DNA of 64,000 nt, taken from assembly GCA_016793805.1 (NCBI GenBank), contig JAEUIZ010000048.1, positions 1-64,000 on the forward strand, given 5' to 3'. Source of the stretch: Phycisphaerae bacterium (lineage in GTDB: Bacteria > Planctomycetota > Phycisphaerae > Phycisphaerales > UBA1924). A program made the translations under genes and the position numbers. Below the pieces are notes generated by a model. That model searched no databases. It had not been told where the DNA came from and saw only the letters and a list, made by a program, of their open reading frames with translations. Below, piece after piece: positions 27,974-40,700 of the stretch (within the stretch, counting starts at the first letter, position 1; every line of letters starts with the position of its first letter).

Positions 27974-30262
27974 ATGCACGATGAGGCGAACATCCGGCGG
28001 ACGTCGCTGACGGCTCGGGGCGAGCCGAAGCAGTGGCTCTTTGGCGGGGCGCTGGTGGTGGCGTTGTCGCTGATCGCGGGGCTGCTGGTGATCGTGGTGG
28101 TGGAGGGCGCGGCGACGTTCTGGCCGAGGCCGCTGGAGTTGGCGGCGTTGCGAGACGGGACGCGGGTGCTCGGGGTGCCGATGGCGACGGAGGTGTATTC
28201 GCCGACGGCGGAGCAGCGGGTGGCGATCGAGGGGTTGCGAGCGCGGGGCGAGTTGGGGGGGTTTGCGCAGGATTCGGCGGGCCGGGCTTTGCGTCGGTTG
28301 TACCGGGTGGCGAACCGGGAGTTGGGGCACGATCCGTTCCGGTGGGTGCCGCTGCATGAGGTGGAGTCGGTGGAGCGGCCGCGGGAGGCGCTGTTCGTGG
28401 AGCGGCGGTCGTGGGGCCCGTGGATCGGGATACCGGAGGCGTTGCTGGAGGTGGACCGGGTGAGGATTGCGGAGGGGGAGCCGCTGCCGCCGGCGGAGGG
28501 GATGGTCGATGGTGTTGGAGTGAGGTACGTTGCGGACGGAGGTGGCGGGGAGGGGGCGTACGTGCGGACGCGGGAGGTGGCGCGGGGCGCGGAGGCGACG
28601 ATCGCGGCGTTGCGGGCGGCGTTGCCGGCGCTGGCGGCGCGGCGAGCGGAGATCGAGCGGATCAACAAGGTGGAGATTGGGCGGGTGAACGCGGCGCAGG
28701 AGTGGTGGCGTCTGCGGGTGCGGGAGATGGAGATCCGGCTGGCGGAAGCGAGTGAGCCGGCGGGGCGGCTGGGGTGGCCGGCGTGGTCGGGAGTGGTGGT
28801 GGCGGCGGTGGTCGCGGGGGTGGGATGGGTGCGGCTGCGTGGGGTGCCGGGGGGAGGGCAGAGGGCTGGTCGTCGGCTTGGGGCGTGGGCGTGCGGGCTG
28901 GTGGCGTTGCTGGCGGGGATGGGGGCGGTGCTGGAGCGGCCTTGGGGGGCGCGAGCGATCACGGCGGAGGAAGTGGCGGGGGCGCGAGAGGAGGCCGGGG
29001 CGGCGCAGGGGGCGTTGCAGGCGGAGTTCGACGCGTTGCGAGCGCGAGTGGCGAGGTTGGAGGCGGAGGACGCGCGGGTTCGCGTGGTTGTTCGAGACGT
29101 GACGACGGGACGATTTGCGCCGGTTCGGCAGAGCGAGCCGGAGGAGCCGCTGGCGGCGTCGCAGGTGGTCCGCGCGGTGCAGCCGAACGTGTTGGGGCTC
29201 GGGGGTCGGTTGGGGGTATACGGGTCGCGGTGGTGGGAGTTTGTGGCGGGGGAGCCGCGCGAGGTGAACACGGAGGGCGGGGTGTTTCCGGTGATCGTGG
29301 GGACGGTGCTGATGACGCTGCTGCTGGCGGTGGCGGTGGTGCCGCTGGGGGTGATCGCGGCGCTGTACCTGCGGGAGTACGCGAGGCAGGGGGCGGTGAC
29401 GAGCGCGGTGCGGATCGCGATCAACAACCTGGCGGGTGTTCCGAGCATCGTGTACGGGGTGTTTGGCCTGGGGTTTTTCTGCTACACGGTCGGGGGGTAC
29501 ATCGATTCGGGCCCGGAGCACGCGGCGTCGCGCGGGGCGTGGTGGGCGGTGGCGGTGGTCACGGGGGTGGTGGCGTTTGCGGGCGTGGCGCTGGTGGCGA
29601 TGTCGAGGCCGGTGCCGGGGACGTTGCCGGGATCGAGGCATCGGTGGTCGCGGCGTCTTGCGGCGCTGGCGTGGCTGGGCGCGGCGATCGGGGTGGCGGG
29701 GTTGCTGGTGGCGACGCCGTACTTCCGTGGGATGTATCGGGCGAATCTGCCGAACCCGACGTTTGGCGGTCGGGGGCTGTTGTGGGCGTCGCTGACGCTG
29801 GCGCTGATGACGCTGCCGGTGGTGATCGTGGCGACGGAAGAGGCGATCGCGGCGGTGCCGAGGTCGGCGCGGGAGGGGTCGTATGGATGTGGGGCGTCGA
29901 AGTGGCAGACGATCCGTCGGATCGTGCTGCCGGGGGCGATGCCGGGGGTTCTGACGGGGACGATCCTGGCGATGACGCGCGGGGCGGGGGAGGTGGCGCC
30001 GCTGATGCTGGTGGGGGTTCTCAAGAGCGTGTCGCAACTGCCGGTGGATCTGCAGGCGCCGTTCCTGCATCTGGACCGGAGTTTCATGCACCTTGGGTTC
30101 CACATCTTTGACCTTGGGTTCCAGAGCCCGGACTCGGACGCGGCGCGGCCTTTGGTGTGGACGACGACGCTGTTGCTGGTGGTGGTGGTGGTGGTGCTGA
30201 ACGTGGCGGCGATCTCGATGCGAGGGCGGCTTCGTGCTCGCCTCCGAGCGGGGGCCTTCTAA
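27974..30262 (+). CDS. pstA: Phosphate ABC transporter permease PstA, long form (762 aa)
   Basis: The second permease of the phosphate importer. The usual length is about 280-300 residues. Here a membrane segment at about 22-45 is followed by about 380 extra residues with a helical coiled-coil-like stretch ([18 protein letters not shown]) and two further hydrophobic segments. The conserved permease begins near 430 ([20 protein letters not shown]) and contains the EAA loop [20 protein letters not shown] for PstB docking. An extra segment of about 70 residues sits between core helices. The start follows pstC by 3 bp and the stop precedes pstB by 2 bp, so the three genes form one operon. Confidence 0.9.
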   Translation: MHDEANIRRTSLTARGEPKQWLFGGALVVALSLIAGLLVIVVVEGAATFWPRPLELAALRDGTRVLGVPMATEVYSPTAEQRVAIEGLRARGELGGFAQDSAGRALRRLYRVANRELGHDPFRWVPLHEVESVERPREALFVERRSWGPWIGIPEALLEVDRVRIAEGEPLPPAEGMVDGVGVRYVADGGGGEGAYVRTREVARGAEATIAALRAALPALAARRAEIERINKVEIGRVNAAQEWWRLRVREMEIRLAEASEPAGRLGWPAWSGVVVAAVVAGVGWVRLRGVPGGGQRAGRRLGAWACGLVALLAGMGAVLERPWGARAITAEEVAGAREEAGAAQGALQAEFDALRARVARLEAEDARVRVVVRDVTTGRFAPVRQSEPEEPLAASQVVRAVQPNVLGLGGRLGVYGSRWWEFVAGEPREVNTEGGVFPVIVGTVLMTLLLAVAVVPLGVIAALYLREYARQGAVTSAVRIAINNLAGVPSIVYGVFGLGFFCYTVGGYIDSGPEHAASRGAWWAVAVVTGVVAFAGVALVAMSRPVPGTLPGSRHRWSRRLAALAWLGAAIGVAGLLVATPYFRGMYRANLPNPTFGGRGLLWASLTLALMTLPVVIVATEEAIAAVPRSAREGSYGCGASKWQTIRRIVLPGAMPGVLTGTILAMTRGAGEVAPLMLVGVLKSVSQLPVDLQAPFLHLDRSFMHLGFHIFDLGFQSPDSDAARPLVWTTTLLLVVVVVVLNVAAISMRGRLRARLRAGAF

Positions 30263-30264
30263 CG

Positions 30265-31185
30265 ATGTACGCACGCATGGCAAGCCTTCCCCCGCGTCCA
30301 ACTCCGGAGTCGATCGCGTTGCCCGCGCCCTCGGGCCGTGGCGCGCCGGGGGGCGGCGCGATGTCGGTGATCGAGGCGATCCGGGCGGGACGGACGTTCG
30401 AGCCGGCGGTGCACCCGCAGATCGCGCTGGAGCCGTTTGTGCTGCAGGCGAGCGGGTTCTCGCTGTGGTACGGGAAGGCGCAGGCGCTGCACGGGGTATC
30501 GATGCACGTGCCGCGAGGGAAGGTGACGGCGCTGATCGGGCCGTCGGGGTGCGGGAAGTCGACGTTCCTGCGGTCGGTGAACCGGCTGAACGACCTGATC
30601 GACGGGGTTCGGGTGGAGGGGCGGCTGGTGCTGAGCGGGCAGGACCTGTACGCGCCGGACGTGGACGTGATCGACCTTCGGAAGCGGATGGGGATGGTGT
30701 TCCAGAAGCCGAACCCGTTCCCGATGTCGATCTTCGAGAACGTGGTGTATCCGCTGCGGGTGGACGGGGAGAACCGGCGGCGGATGCTGGAAGAGGCGTG
30801 CGAGCGGTCGCTGCGGGGCGCGGCGCTGTGGGACGAGGTGAAGGATCGGCTGCGGCAGTCGGCGCTGGGGCTCTCGGGGGGTCAGCAGCAGCGGCTGTGC
30901 ATCGCGCGGGCGATCGTGGCGGACCCGGAGGTGCTGCTGCTGGACGAGCCGTGCTCGGCGCTGGACCCGATCGCGACGCTGCGGATCGAGGAGTTGATCC
31001 ACGAGATCAGCCAGCGGTACACGGTGCTGATCGTGACGCACAACATGCAGCAGGCGGCGCGGCTGAGCGACTTCACGGCGTTCATGTACCTGGGGCGGCT
31101 GGTGGAGTTCGGGCCGACGGCGGAGATTTTCCAGAGGCCGCGATTGCCGGAGACGGAGCAGTATGTGACGGGGCGGTTTGGTTGA
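30265..31185 (+). CDS. pstB: Phosphate ABC transporter ATP-binding protein
   Basis: The ATPase of the phosphate importer. Walker A is GPSGCGKS (92-99), the signature LSGGQQQR, Walker B VLLLDEP, and the switch His is in [12 protein letters not shown]. The VNRLNDL and [13 protein letters not shown] segments are typical of PstB. The ATG at 30265, 2 bp after pstA, gives 306 residues with an N-terminal extension of about 55; ATG at 30277 or 30361 are alternatives and closer to the usual PstB start. No phoU follows: the next gene is convergent, 18 bp away. Confidence 0.94.
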   Translation: MYARMASLPPRPTPESIALPAPSGRGAPGGGAMSVIEAIRAGRTFEPAVHPQIALEPFVLQASGFSLWYGKAQALHGVSMHVPRGKVTALIGPSGCGKSTFLRSVNRLNDLIDGVRVEGRLVLSGQDLYAPDVDVIDLRKRMGMVFQKPNPFPMSIFENVVYPLRVDGENRRRMLEEACERSLRGAALWDEVKDRLRQSALGLSGGQQQRLCIARAIVADPEVLLLDEPCSALDPIATLRIEELIHEISQRYTVLIVTHNMQQAARLSDFTAFMYLGRLVEFGPTAEIFQRPRLPETEQYVTGRFG

Positions 31186-31203
31186 GGCAGGGGAGGGGGT
31201 CGA

Positions 31204-31740
31204 TCAGGACTTGGGGCGGCTCATGGGGCCGATGAGGATGACGGCGCGGGAGCGAGCGGCGATGGGAGTGCCGCGCTCGGGGGTGAAGATGGTGACGAGT
31301 TCGGCCTCGGAATCCTGGAGTTGGTCGCGGCCGAGGAGGGAGAGGTCGAAGACGAATCCCGGGCCGGGGGGGAGGTTGGCCCTGGCGGCGGCGGTTTGTT
31401 TGGCGTCGAAGCGCCAGCGGTGGATGACGGAGGCGTCGCGGCGTTCGAGCCGGAACTCGAAGGAGCCGGTGGCGCGCATGGGGACGGGGTTCTCGGCGGC
31501 GCCCTGGAAGACATAGACGAAGACGCGGCCGGTGTCGCGGAAGCGGTTGGCGTCGGTGTCGGCGAAGTCGGAGACGCTGGCGGAGACGGTGCCCGGGGTG
31601 CCTGTGGGGGAGGCGGGGCGAGAAGGGGAATCGGCGACGCAGGCGGGGAGGATGGCTGGGGCGAGGAGGAGGATCGCGCGAGGCAAGGCGGCAAGCCGGC
31701 GTGCGTCGCGGGAGGAACGGCGGCGTAGGGGAGGGATCAT
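31204..31740 (-). CDS. Putative lipoprotein at the end of the T2SS operon (178 aa)
   Basis: A basic N-terminus, a hydrophobic core and lipobox LPAC predict lipidation at Cys34. The mature domain of about 145 residues has a beta-rich look (GRVFVYVFQGA, GSFEFRLERRD, AELVTIFTPERG). Its ATG overlaps the stop of the giant secretin gene by 4 bp (31737-31740), so it is translationally coupled to it. Small lipoproteins encoded beside secretins often act as pilotins that deliver the secretin to the outer membrane, and this is a candidate by position and lipidation only. No sequence match to GspS is claimed. Confidence 0.78.
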   Translation of the reverse strand: MIPPLRRRSSRDARRLAALPRAILLLAPAILPACVADSPSRPASPTGTPGTVSASVSDFADTDANRFRDTGRVFVYVFQGAAENPVPMRATGSFEFRLERRDASVIHRWRFDAKQTAAARANLPPGPGFVFDLSLLGRDQLQDSEAELVTIFTPERGTPIAARSRAVILIGPMSRPKS

Positions 31741-34700
31741 GGTTGGGGGCCCTTGCCGGAGCCGGTGGCGGGGCGTTCGAAGCGGGTGGAGCGTTCCATC
31801 TCGTCGCGGACGGACTCGGGCTCTTCGAGGGACTCGATCTTGGAGTCGAGGAACTTGGACTGGCGTTCCTCGTGGTCGGGGGAGTCGGAGTAGATGACGC
31901 GCGGGGTGAGGATGACGAGGAGTTCGGTTTTGACTTCGGTGGTCTGGGAGGAGCGGAAGATGGACCCGATGCCGGGGATGTCGCCGAGGAGCGGGACCTT
32001 GGTTCGGCGTTGATCCTGGGTGGTCTGGCGGAGGCCGCCGAGGACGACGGTCTGGCCGTCCTTGACGGTGACGGTGGTCTGGAGGGTGCGTTTGTTGATG
32101 ATGGGGGCGAGGAAGTCCTCGGAGATCTGGGTGGTTTTCTGGCTGACGGTGGAGATTTCCGGGGAGATTTCCATGCGGACGAAGCCGTCGGGGCTGATGG
32201 AGGGGGTGACGTTGAGTTTGATGCCGACGTCCTCGCGTTTGACGTCGGCGCGGATGGAGCCCTGGGGGGTTCGCTCGGTTCCCTGGACGATGGCGATGTT
32301 GTCGCCGACGTTGATGGAGGCGGGCTCGTTGTTTCGGGCCTGGAGGTAGGGACCGGAGAGGACCTGGAGTCGTCCCTGGGCTTCGAGGGCGCGGAGGATG
32401 AGTTCGAAGTCGGAGGAGGCGAAGGTGAGGTTGGGGACGCCGAGTGCGGCGGCGACGCCCGCGCCGGCGGCGAGGCCGGCGAAGTTGTAGTTGTCGCCCC
32501 CGATGTTCTTGAGTTTGAGGTCGGCGCCCCAGGTGTCGGAGGAGTCGACGGTGACCTCGGCGAGGAGGACCTGGATGACGACCTGGGGTGGTGCGGAGTC
32601 GAGTTCCTTGACCATCTTGAGGACCATGTCCATGTAGCGGGGGGAGGTGGAGATGACGAGTTTGTTGCTCTTCTCGTCGCCGACGACGGTGACCTCTTGT
32701 TCGAGTTGTCGCATGACGGAGCCGGACTGGTCTGGGCCGAGGAGTTGGCGCTGGAGGTCGGACTCGCCCTTGAAGTAGGACTGGAGGGTGGTGGCGACGT
32801 CGAGGGCCTTGGTGTTTCGGACGGCGTAGACCTGCTGGGTGCGTTCGGTGGCCTCGATGGCGTCGAGGTCATGGACGACCTCGCGGACGCGGGCGAGGTA
32901 TTCCTCGGTGCCGCTGACGATGAGGGTGTTGGTGCGAGCGTCGATGGCGATGGAGAGTTCCTGCCGCTCGTCGGGGACCGGGGTGAGTGTGGAGGCGGGC
33001 TCGGCCCCCCCTCCACCGGGCTCGGTGGGTGCGGGCGAGGGGACGAGGACGTAGCGGTTGCCCTGCTGGCGGAGGGTGAAGATGTCGCGGAGGAGGTCGG
33101 CCATCTGGCGGACGTCGGCGTTGACGAGGCGGAAGGACTCGATGCGACGGGCGCCGGCGGAGGTGGTGTCGAGGTCGTCGATGATGTCCTGGACGATGGC
33201 CATGATCTCGGGTGGGGCCTTGACCATGACGGAGTTGGTTCGGGAGTCGGAGGTGAGGCTGACCTGCTCGCGGATGGCGCCGTCGATCTGGGCCTCGGTG
33301 GGCGGTGCGCCGGTGTCGCGTTGGAGTCGGCCGGCGAGGGACTCGCGGAAGAAGCGGAGGCGTGTGGCCTGTCGGGAGGCGGACTCGGGGCTGCCGCCGA
33401 CGGGCCTGCCGGCGAGGACGCCCTGGAGGAGAGTGACGACCTCGATGGAGTTGGCGGAGCGGAGGGAGATGCGGCGGATGTCCTGGGCGGTGACGACGTC
33501 GGCGGATTCGAGTCGTTGGACGAGGGCGCGGACGGCGGCGAGGTCGTCGTCGGTGCCGGTGACGACGAGGGCGTTGAGGCGGTCGTTGGGGAGGACGTTG
33601 ACGGCGCCGGAGCCGCGGCGTGCGTTCTCCTTGTCGGCGTAGAGGGAGCGGACGGCCTGTGCGGCGTCGGCGGCGCGGCCGGACTTGAGTTGGATGAGGT
33701 CGGTGCGTGTGGACTCGGCGAGGGCGGCGTTGCCGGAGGAGAGGGTGGCGACGAGTTCGCGGACGAGGCGGAGGTTCTCGTCGCTGCAGGCGACGATGAG
33801 CATGTTGTTGGCGGCGTCGGCCTCGATGCTGAAGGCGTCGGTGGGGCTCTTGATCTCGCCGGTGCGTTGGGCGGCCTGGATCCGCTCCTGCATGAGGCGG
33901 GCGATACGCGGGGCGAGGGCGGCGGCGTCGGCGCCGGTGACGGGGACGACGTGGAGCCCGACGGTGGCGTTGGAGCGTTCGGAGTCGAGGGTTCGGAGGA
34001 GGGACTCGAGGATGGAGAAACTGCGGGGGCTGGTGGAGACGATGAGGGCGTTGGTGCGGAGGTCGGCGGAGACGATGAGGCGGTCCTCGGGCTTGGCGGC
34101 GGGGTCGCGCTCGCGCTGGCGGAAGATGTCGGTGACGACGCTGGCGACGCGATCGGCGGCGGCGTGGACGAGGGGGAAGGTGCGGACGGTGTTGGCGGCG
34201 CTGGCGGCCTCGACGTCGAGCATGGCGACGAGTTCGCGGACGACGTCGGCGTTGGCGCGGGAGCCGACGACGATGAGGGCGTTGAGTTGGGGCTCGGGGA
34301 GGATGACGAGGCCGGAGAGGGGCGCGAAGAGGTCGGCCTCGATGCGGGCGGAGGGGTCGTCGATGGACCTGCCGCCGCGGAGCATTCGGAGTCGGCCGAC
34401 TTGCTTCTGGAGGCCGAGGGCCTCGGGGGAGAGGGTCTGTCCGCGGACGAGGACGTTGGTGAGGGTGGCGGCGAGGGTGGCGGCGTCGGCGTGCTTGAGA
34501 GGGACGAGGACGGGCTCGATCCACTTGGCGACCTGGTCGGAGTCGAGGTCCTTGATGAGGACCTCGACGAGGGCGACGGCTTCTTCGCGGCCGGCGACGA
34601 CGAGGGTGTTGGTTCGCTCGTCGACGGAGACGGCGACCTCGCCGGCGAGGGCCTTGCCGGTGGCGGTGGTGGGGAGGCCGGAGCGGCCGGTGCCTGGGAG

Positions 34701-37700
34701 TTTGCGGAGGGCGTCGCCCTGACGGAAGAGGTCGTCGACGACGGCCTTGGCGCGGACGGCGGAGGCGTTGGAGAGTGGGAACATTCGGACGACGACGGCG
34801 TCGCCGATGGGGAGTGCGTCGAGGGTACGGATGACCTCCTGGAGCGAGGCGACGTTGGTCTCGGTGGAGGCGATGATGACGGAGTTGGTCTGGGCGTCGG
34901 GGATGAGGCGGATGGGGACGGCGAGGTCGAGGGCGAGGTCGCCCTGCCCGATGCCGGGGCGGGCCATGGAGAGGCGTCGGACCTGCTCGACGAGCGCGGC
35001 GGCGGGGGCGGTGGCGGCGGGCGAGGTCTGGGGCCGGAGCATGGATTCGAGGGTGGCGACCATGCCTTGGGCCGCGGCGAGTTTGAGGGCGACGACGGCG
35101 ACGCGCTGCTCGGGGGCGAGCGGGGCGGCGTCGAGGGCGCGGATGAGGGCGACGATGGACTCGCCGTCCTTGGGGCTGGCGACGACGGCGAGGGCTCGGC
35201 GCGTGGTCAGCGGAACGAGGCTGACGGGCTCGGAGACGATGCCGGGGCGGTCGTCGGCGGGGGGGCGGGTGACGCCGAGTTGTTCGAGTTGGCGGCGGAC
35301 TTCCTCTGGGGAGTTGTTCTGGACGTCGATGATGAGGACGGCCTGGCCGAGGCCGGCGCCGATGGCGCCCGGGGCGGCGGGGGGCTGCGGTGGGAGGCCG
35401 CCGTCGAGTTCGCGGACGACGCGCTCGATCTCTTCGAAGAGGCGTCCGCTGCTGGCGACGACGAGGGCGTTGGAGGAGCGGTCGACCTCGACGGAGAAGG
35501 GCTCGTTGGCCTGTCGGGCGGCGGGGGTGAAGGTGGCGGCGAGGGCGCGCTGGAGTCGAGCGGCGGGGACGTTGCGGACGGGGAGGACGCGGACGGTGGC
35601 GCGGGCCTTGTCGCCCTGTTGTTCGAGTGCGGCGGCGAGGGCCTTGATCTGGGCGAAGTCGCGTTCCTCGGCGCGGATGACGAGGGAGTTGCTGGCGTCG
35701 TCGCCGACGATGACGACGGAGCGCGGGCCGGCCTGGCGTCCACCGGGGCCCATGAAGAGTTCACGGACGGCCTGGGCGATCTGGGAGGCCTTGCCGGAGG
35801 TGAGCGGGAGGACGTGTGCCTCGGGGTACTTGACGAAGTCGGGGATGTCGAGGGACTCGACGAGGGAGCGGATGCGGAGCATGTCCTGTCGGCCGGCGAA
35901 GACGACGAGGGAGTTGGTCTGCTCCTCGGCGGAGACGGAGGGGCGGTCTTCCTTGTCGACGAGGATGGTGGGGACGACGGGCTCGTCGTCCTGGCGGCCG
36001 GTGCGGCGGGTCTGGCGCTCGGCTTGCGTGCGGCGGATCTGGTCTTCGACGGGGGCGCGGAAGCCCTCGTTGAGGGCGCGGGCGACGCTGGCGGCCTGGG
36101 CGTGCTTGAGGGGGATGACGGCCATCTGGCGTGTGGTGTCGTACTCCTCGATGTCGAGTTTCTTGAGGAGGGAGCGGATGCCCTCCCACTCGGCGTCGGC
36201 GGCGCTGATGACGAGGGAGTTGGAGGCGGGGTCGGCGATGACGGTGGCGGTTCGAGCGGCGGGTGAGGCGGCGGCGGAGGCGCCGCTGCCGTAGAAGTTC
36301 TTGAGGGCGCTGGCGGCCTGCTCGGCCTTGGCGAACTGGAGTTTGACGAACTCGGTCTTGCGAGGGGATTGGGTGGGGACGTCGAGCGCGGCGATCATGC
36401 GGTCGATGTCCTTGAGTTGGTCGGGGGTGCCGGAGAAGGTGAGGGAGTTGTCCTCGCGGGTGTAGTCGACGACGGGGTCGGGCTCGCCGGCGGAGCGAGG
36501 GCGTCCGCGGAGCATGGCGCTGAGGGTGTACCAGGCGTCGTAGGCGTCGGCGTTCTTGAGGACGACGCGTTTGAGTTCGACGAGGGGGCGGTCGAGTTCG
36601 ACGTCGATGCGGGCGATCTGGTCCATGACGACCTGGACGGTCTCGTCGGAGCCGGAGATGAGGAGGGTGTTGTTGCGGCGGATGGGGGTGATGCGGACCT
36701 TGAGGCCCTGGGGGAGGGCGGCGCGGAGTGCGGCGGCGACCTCCTCGGCGCGGGCGCTCTTGAGGTTGGCGGTGATGAGGCGCTCGCCCTCCTGGGAGGG
36801 GGGCGTGTCGAGGGTCTGGATGAGGGCGCGGACCTGGGGCTGGTCGTCGGCCTGGGCGGAGACGATGACGCGGCCGGCGGAGGGCTGGGCGGTGACGATG
36901 ACCTGGGCCTCGGGGCGGCCGGCGCCGCGGGGGAACTGGGCGCGGACGAGGTTGGCGATCTCGTCGGGCTCGCGGTTCTTGAGGACGTAGACCTCGACCT
37001 GGCGGTCCTTGCCGAGTTCGGGCTGGTCGATGAGGGCGATGAGGTCGCGCGCGACGGCGAGGCTCTTGTCGTCGGCGGAGATCATGAGGAGGTTGCCGTC
37101 GGCGGAGGGGACGATGGAGACGGCGTCGGGCGGGAGGCCCTCGGCCTCGGCGCGGTCGGCGAAGACGCGGCGGAGGCTCTCGGCGGCGCGGGGTGCGGCG
37201 GCGTGTTTGAGGGAGATGGAGACGAGGGTGGAGGGCCCGCGGCCGCCGGCGCTGGCGAGTTCGCGGACGTGTACGAGGGCCTGCTCGACGCGGGGCTGCT
37301 TGCCGATGAGGAGGAGGAGGCGTCGGCCCGAGTCGACCTGGACGGAGACGCCGTCGGGATCGGGGCCCCACCAGGAGCGCCATTCCGGGGAGCGCATGGC
37401 GGACTCGATGAGGCGGGCCATGGCGGGGAGGTCGCCACGGTTGACCTGGACGGCGCGGACGACGGTTTGGGTTTTCTGGTCTTGGGGCTTGTCGAGTTCG
37501 GCGATGATCTTGATCATCGTTTCGATGGTCTCGCCCTGTCCCATGAGGACGACGCTGTTGATGCGTTCGTTGGTCTCGACGAAGAGTTTGTCCTCGCCGC
37601 CCTGGTCGTCGGAGCCGGAGCGGCCCCAGGGGGAGTAGAACACGGAGTACCCGCCGGAGCGTTCGAACTGCAACTGGTAGGCGATGTTCTCGATGGTGCT

Positions 37701-40700
37701 GGAGATGTCGGTGACGCGGGCGTTCTGGAGGGGGATGATGCGGTACTGCATCTGCTTGCCGCGGGAGGGCTTGTCGAAGTTCTGGGCGAGGGACTGGAGT
37801 TGTGCGAAGTCCTCGTCGGTGGCGGAGACGATGAGGGTGCCGCTGCGGCGGTCGCCGGCGATGGCGACGCGGCCGGCGGGGCGTTGAGATCCGCCGCGGG
37901 AGAGGACCTGGGAGCGGTCCTGGAAGAAGCGCTGGAGTGCCTGGGCGACGATCTGGGCGTCGGCGTGTTCGAGTTTGATGTAGCGGATGGGAGCGGCGGA
38001 GGCGTCGGCCTTGTCGATCTGGGCGACGAGGGACTTGATCTGGTCGAGTTGCTCGGCGGGAGCCTTGACGACGATGAGGCTGGAGGCTTCCTGTGCGGAG
38101 ACCTGGACGCGGTCGCGGAGGCCCGGGTTCTTGCCGACGACGACCTGCTCGACCATCTGGCGGACGGCCTGGGGCGAGGCGGCGGCGAGGGGGATGATCT
38201 CGACGCGGAGGCCGGCGTCCTCGGCGGAGGAGTCGAGGGATTCGAGGAGGCGTGCGACCTCGGCGTGCTGGGGGTCGGAGGCGGTGACGAGGAGGGCGTT
38301 GGTGCGTGCCTCGGCGACGAAGCGGGCGCGGGGGAGTTCGTCGGCGGCGGCGCCCTGGCGCTGGGCGTCGAAGAGGCCCTGGAGGGTGGAGGAGAGGTCG
38401 GCGGCCTGGGCGTGGCGGAGGGGGTAGCGACGGATGGCGAGTCGATCGGCGGTGGGGGACTGGTCGATGAGTGAGAGGAAGCGGTCGATGATGGGGAGCG
38501 CGGCGGCGGGGGCGGCGACGATGATGGCGCTGCCGCCGGGGTCGGCGGTGAGGCGGACGGTGGAGGGATCGAGTTTGCCGTGGGTCTCCTGGCCGTCGGG
38601 GCCTTGGAGTGTGAACTCCTGGGCGCCGCGGAGTCGTTGGGCCTGCTGGCCTCGCGGGCGCGGGCTGATGAGGTCGCGGACGGCGGTGACGGCGCGGTCG
38701 GCTGGGATGGTGGAGAGGCGGTAGACCTTGACGACGGTGGAGAGGCCGGGATCGGTCTGGGCGAGGGCGCGGATGACCTCGGCGACGGGCTGGAAGTCGG
38801 TGTCGTTGGCCCAGACGATGAGGGCGCCGCCGGCGGGATCGGGGGCGACGGCGACGGCGCCGGTGAAGCCGCCGGGGTTGGTGGCGGTGGCGCGGCCGAG
38901 TTGCTGGACGGTCTGTCGGACGACCTGGGCGACGGCGTCGGCGTCGAGCGCGGGCGGGAGCGAGACGACGCGGACGCGTGTGGGCTCGGCGGGGATCTGG
39001 GCGATGAGTTCTGCGGCGAGGCGGGCGAGGCGGTCTGTCGCGCGCGGGGAGCCGACGACGACGAGGGAGTTGGTGGCGGGATCGACGGCGATGGTGACGG
39101 CGGGCTCGTCGGCGGGGGGGGTGGCGGTGCGCGGCGCGGGCTGGGCCGGGGGCTCGTCGATGAAGGCGAGCGCGGCGGCGAGGATCGCGTGCTGGAGCGT
39201 GGCGGGGAGGCCGATGGGCGTGTCGAGGTTGGAGCGGGGCTTGGCGGGCTCGTCGGGGGGCGGCGGGGTGGGCTTGCGCCGGCCGGTCATGAGTTCCTCG
39301 GCGGAGATGACCTCGACCTTGGAGCCCTGCTCTTCGAGGATCCGGCGGAGGGTCTGGGCGACGAGGGCGGCGTCGGCGCGGGAGCGATCGACGGGGACGA
39401 GTCGCATCTGCCGGCTGGAGGCGAGTGTGGCGGCGTCGAGGCGAGCGACGAGGTCCTCGATGGCGCGCATCTGATCGGCGGAGGCGCGGACGATGAGGGA
39501 GTTGCTGGCGGGATCGACGCGGACGACCGCGGGCTCGGCGCCGCTCCCGGATGCCCCGTGCTCATCGGCGAGGACGGCCTCGATGGACTGGGCGAGAGTG
39601 GCGGCGTCGGCGTTCTGGAGGGTGATGACGCGGAGGGGACGGCCGGGGCGATTGCCGGGGTCGGCGTCGAGTTCGGCGATGATCTGTTCGGCGAGGTCGA
39701 GGGTGGGGGCCGGGGCGGTGATGATGATGGCGTTGGTGAGGCGGTCGGCGGCGATCCGGGCCTCGTCGTCGATCTTGCCGCCGGATTGGGCGAGGTACTG
39801 CCCGACCTGCCAGGAGGGGAGGAGGGAGAGGACGGACTGCTTTTTGAGGAGGGTTTCGAGGACTGGGGCGAGGGCGTCGGCGCGGGCGTGGCGGAGGCGG
39901 ACGGTTCGGACGCCGAGCCCGCCGGCGGCGCCGCGGGCGTCGAGTTCCTTGATGAGGGTCGCGGCGCGTTCGATCTGGCGGGTGGTGCCGACGATGACGA
40001 CGGAGTTGCTGGAGGGCTCGGCGGAGACGGAGGCGGGGGGCGAGGCGGCTTCCTCGGCGGCGAGGGTCTTGGCGATGGTGTCGGCGACGGACTTGGCGTC
40101 GGCCTTGGTGAGGCGGAAGACGCGCATCTCGGTGGCGGAGGCGGCGCCCTGCTGGTCGAGGGTGGCGATGAGGGCGTCGGCGATGAGGAGGGCGTCCTCG
40201 GGTGCGGAGATGACGAGGGTGTTGGAGCCGGTGTCGGCGGAGACGTCGACGAGGGCCTCGGCCTCGGCGGCGGACTTGCCGGCGGCCTCGCGCTGCTCGC
40301 GGACGCGGCCCCGGACGACCTTGGAGACGACGGCCTGGAGGCGATCGGCGCGGGCGTTCTTGAGGGCGTACATCTTGACGCCGGTGGCGGGGCGATCGGG
40401 GGCGCCGTCGATCTTCTTGAGGACGGCCTCGACGTTGGCCATGGCGGCGGTGGGCCCGCTGACGATGAGGGTTCGGCTGGCGGGCTCGACATCGACGGAG
40501 ATGGGGACGAGGGCGGCCTCGGGGGTTCCGGCCTGGAGGGCGCCGCTGGCGGCGGCGGCGCGGAGGGCGGCGGCGGCGGCGTTGAGGTCGGCGCGTTCGA
40601 CGCGGTAGGTTCGGAGTTCGACGTGGCCGGCGAGTTTCTGCTGGTCGAGGCTCTTGACGATCTGCTCGAAGCCGGCGAGGCGCTTGGCGGGGGCGTCGAC

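Noticed and set aside
24911..30301. Minus-strand open frame of about 1,800 codons opposite the pst operon
   Set aside because: It gives an Arg/His/Pro-rich product with no domain, and pstC, pstA and pstS motifs are all on the other strand. It is a composition artefact.
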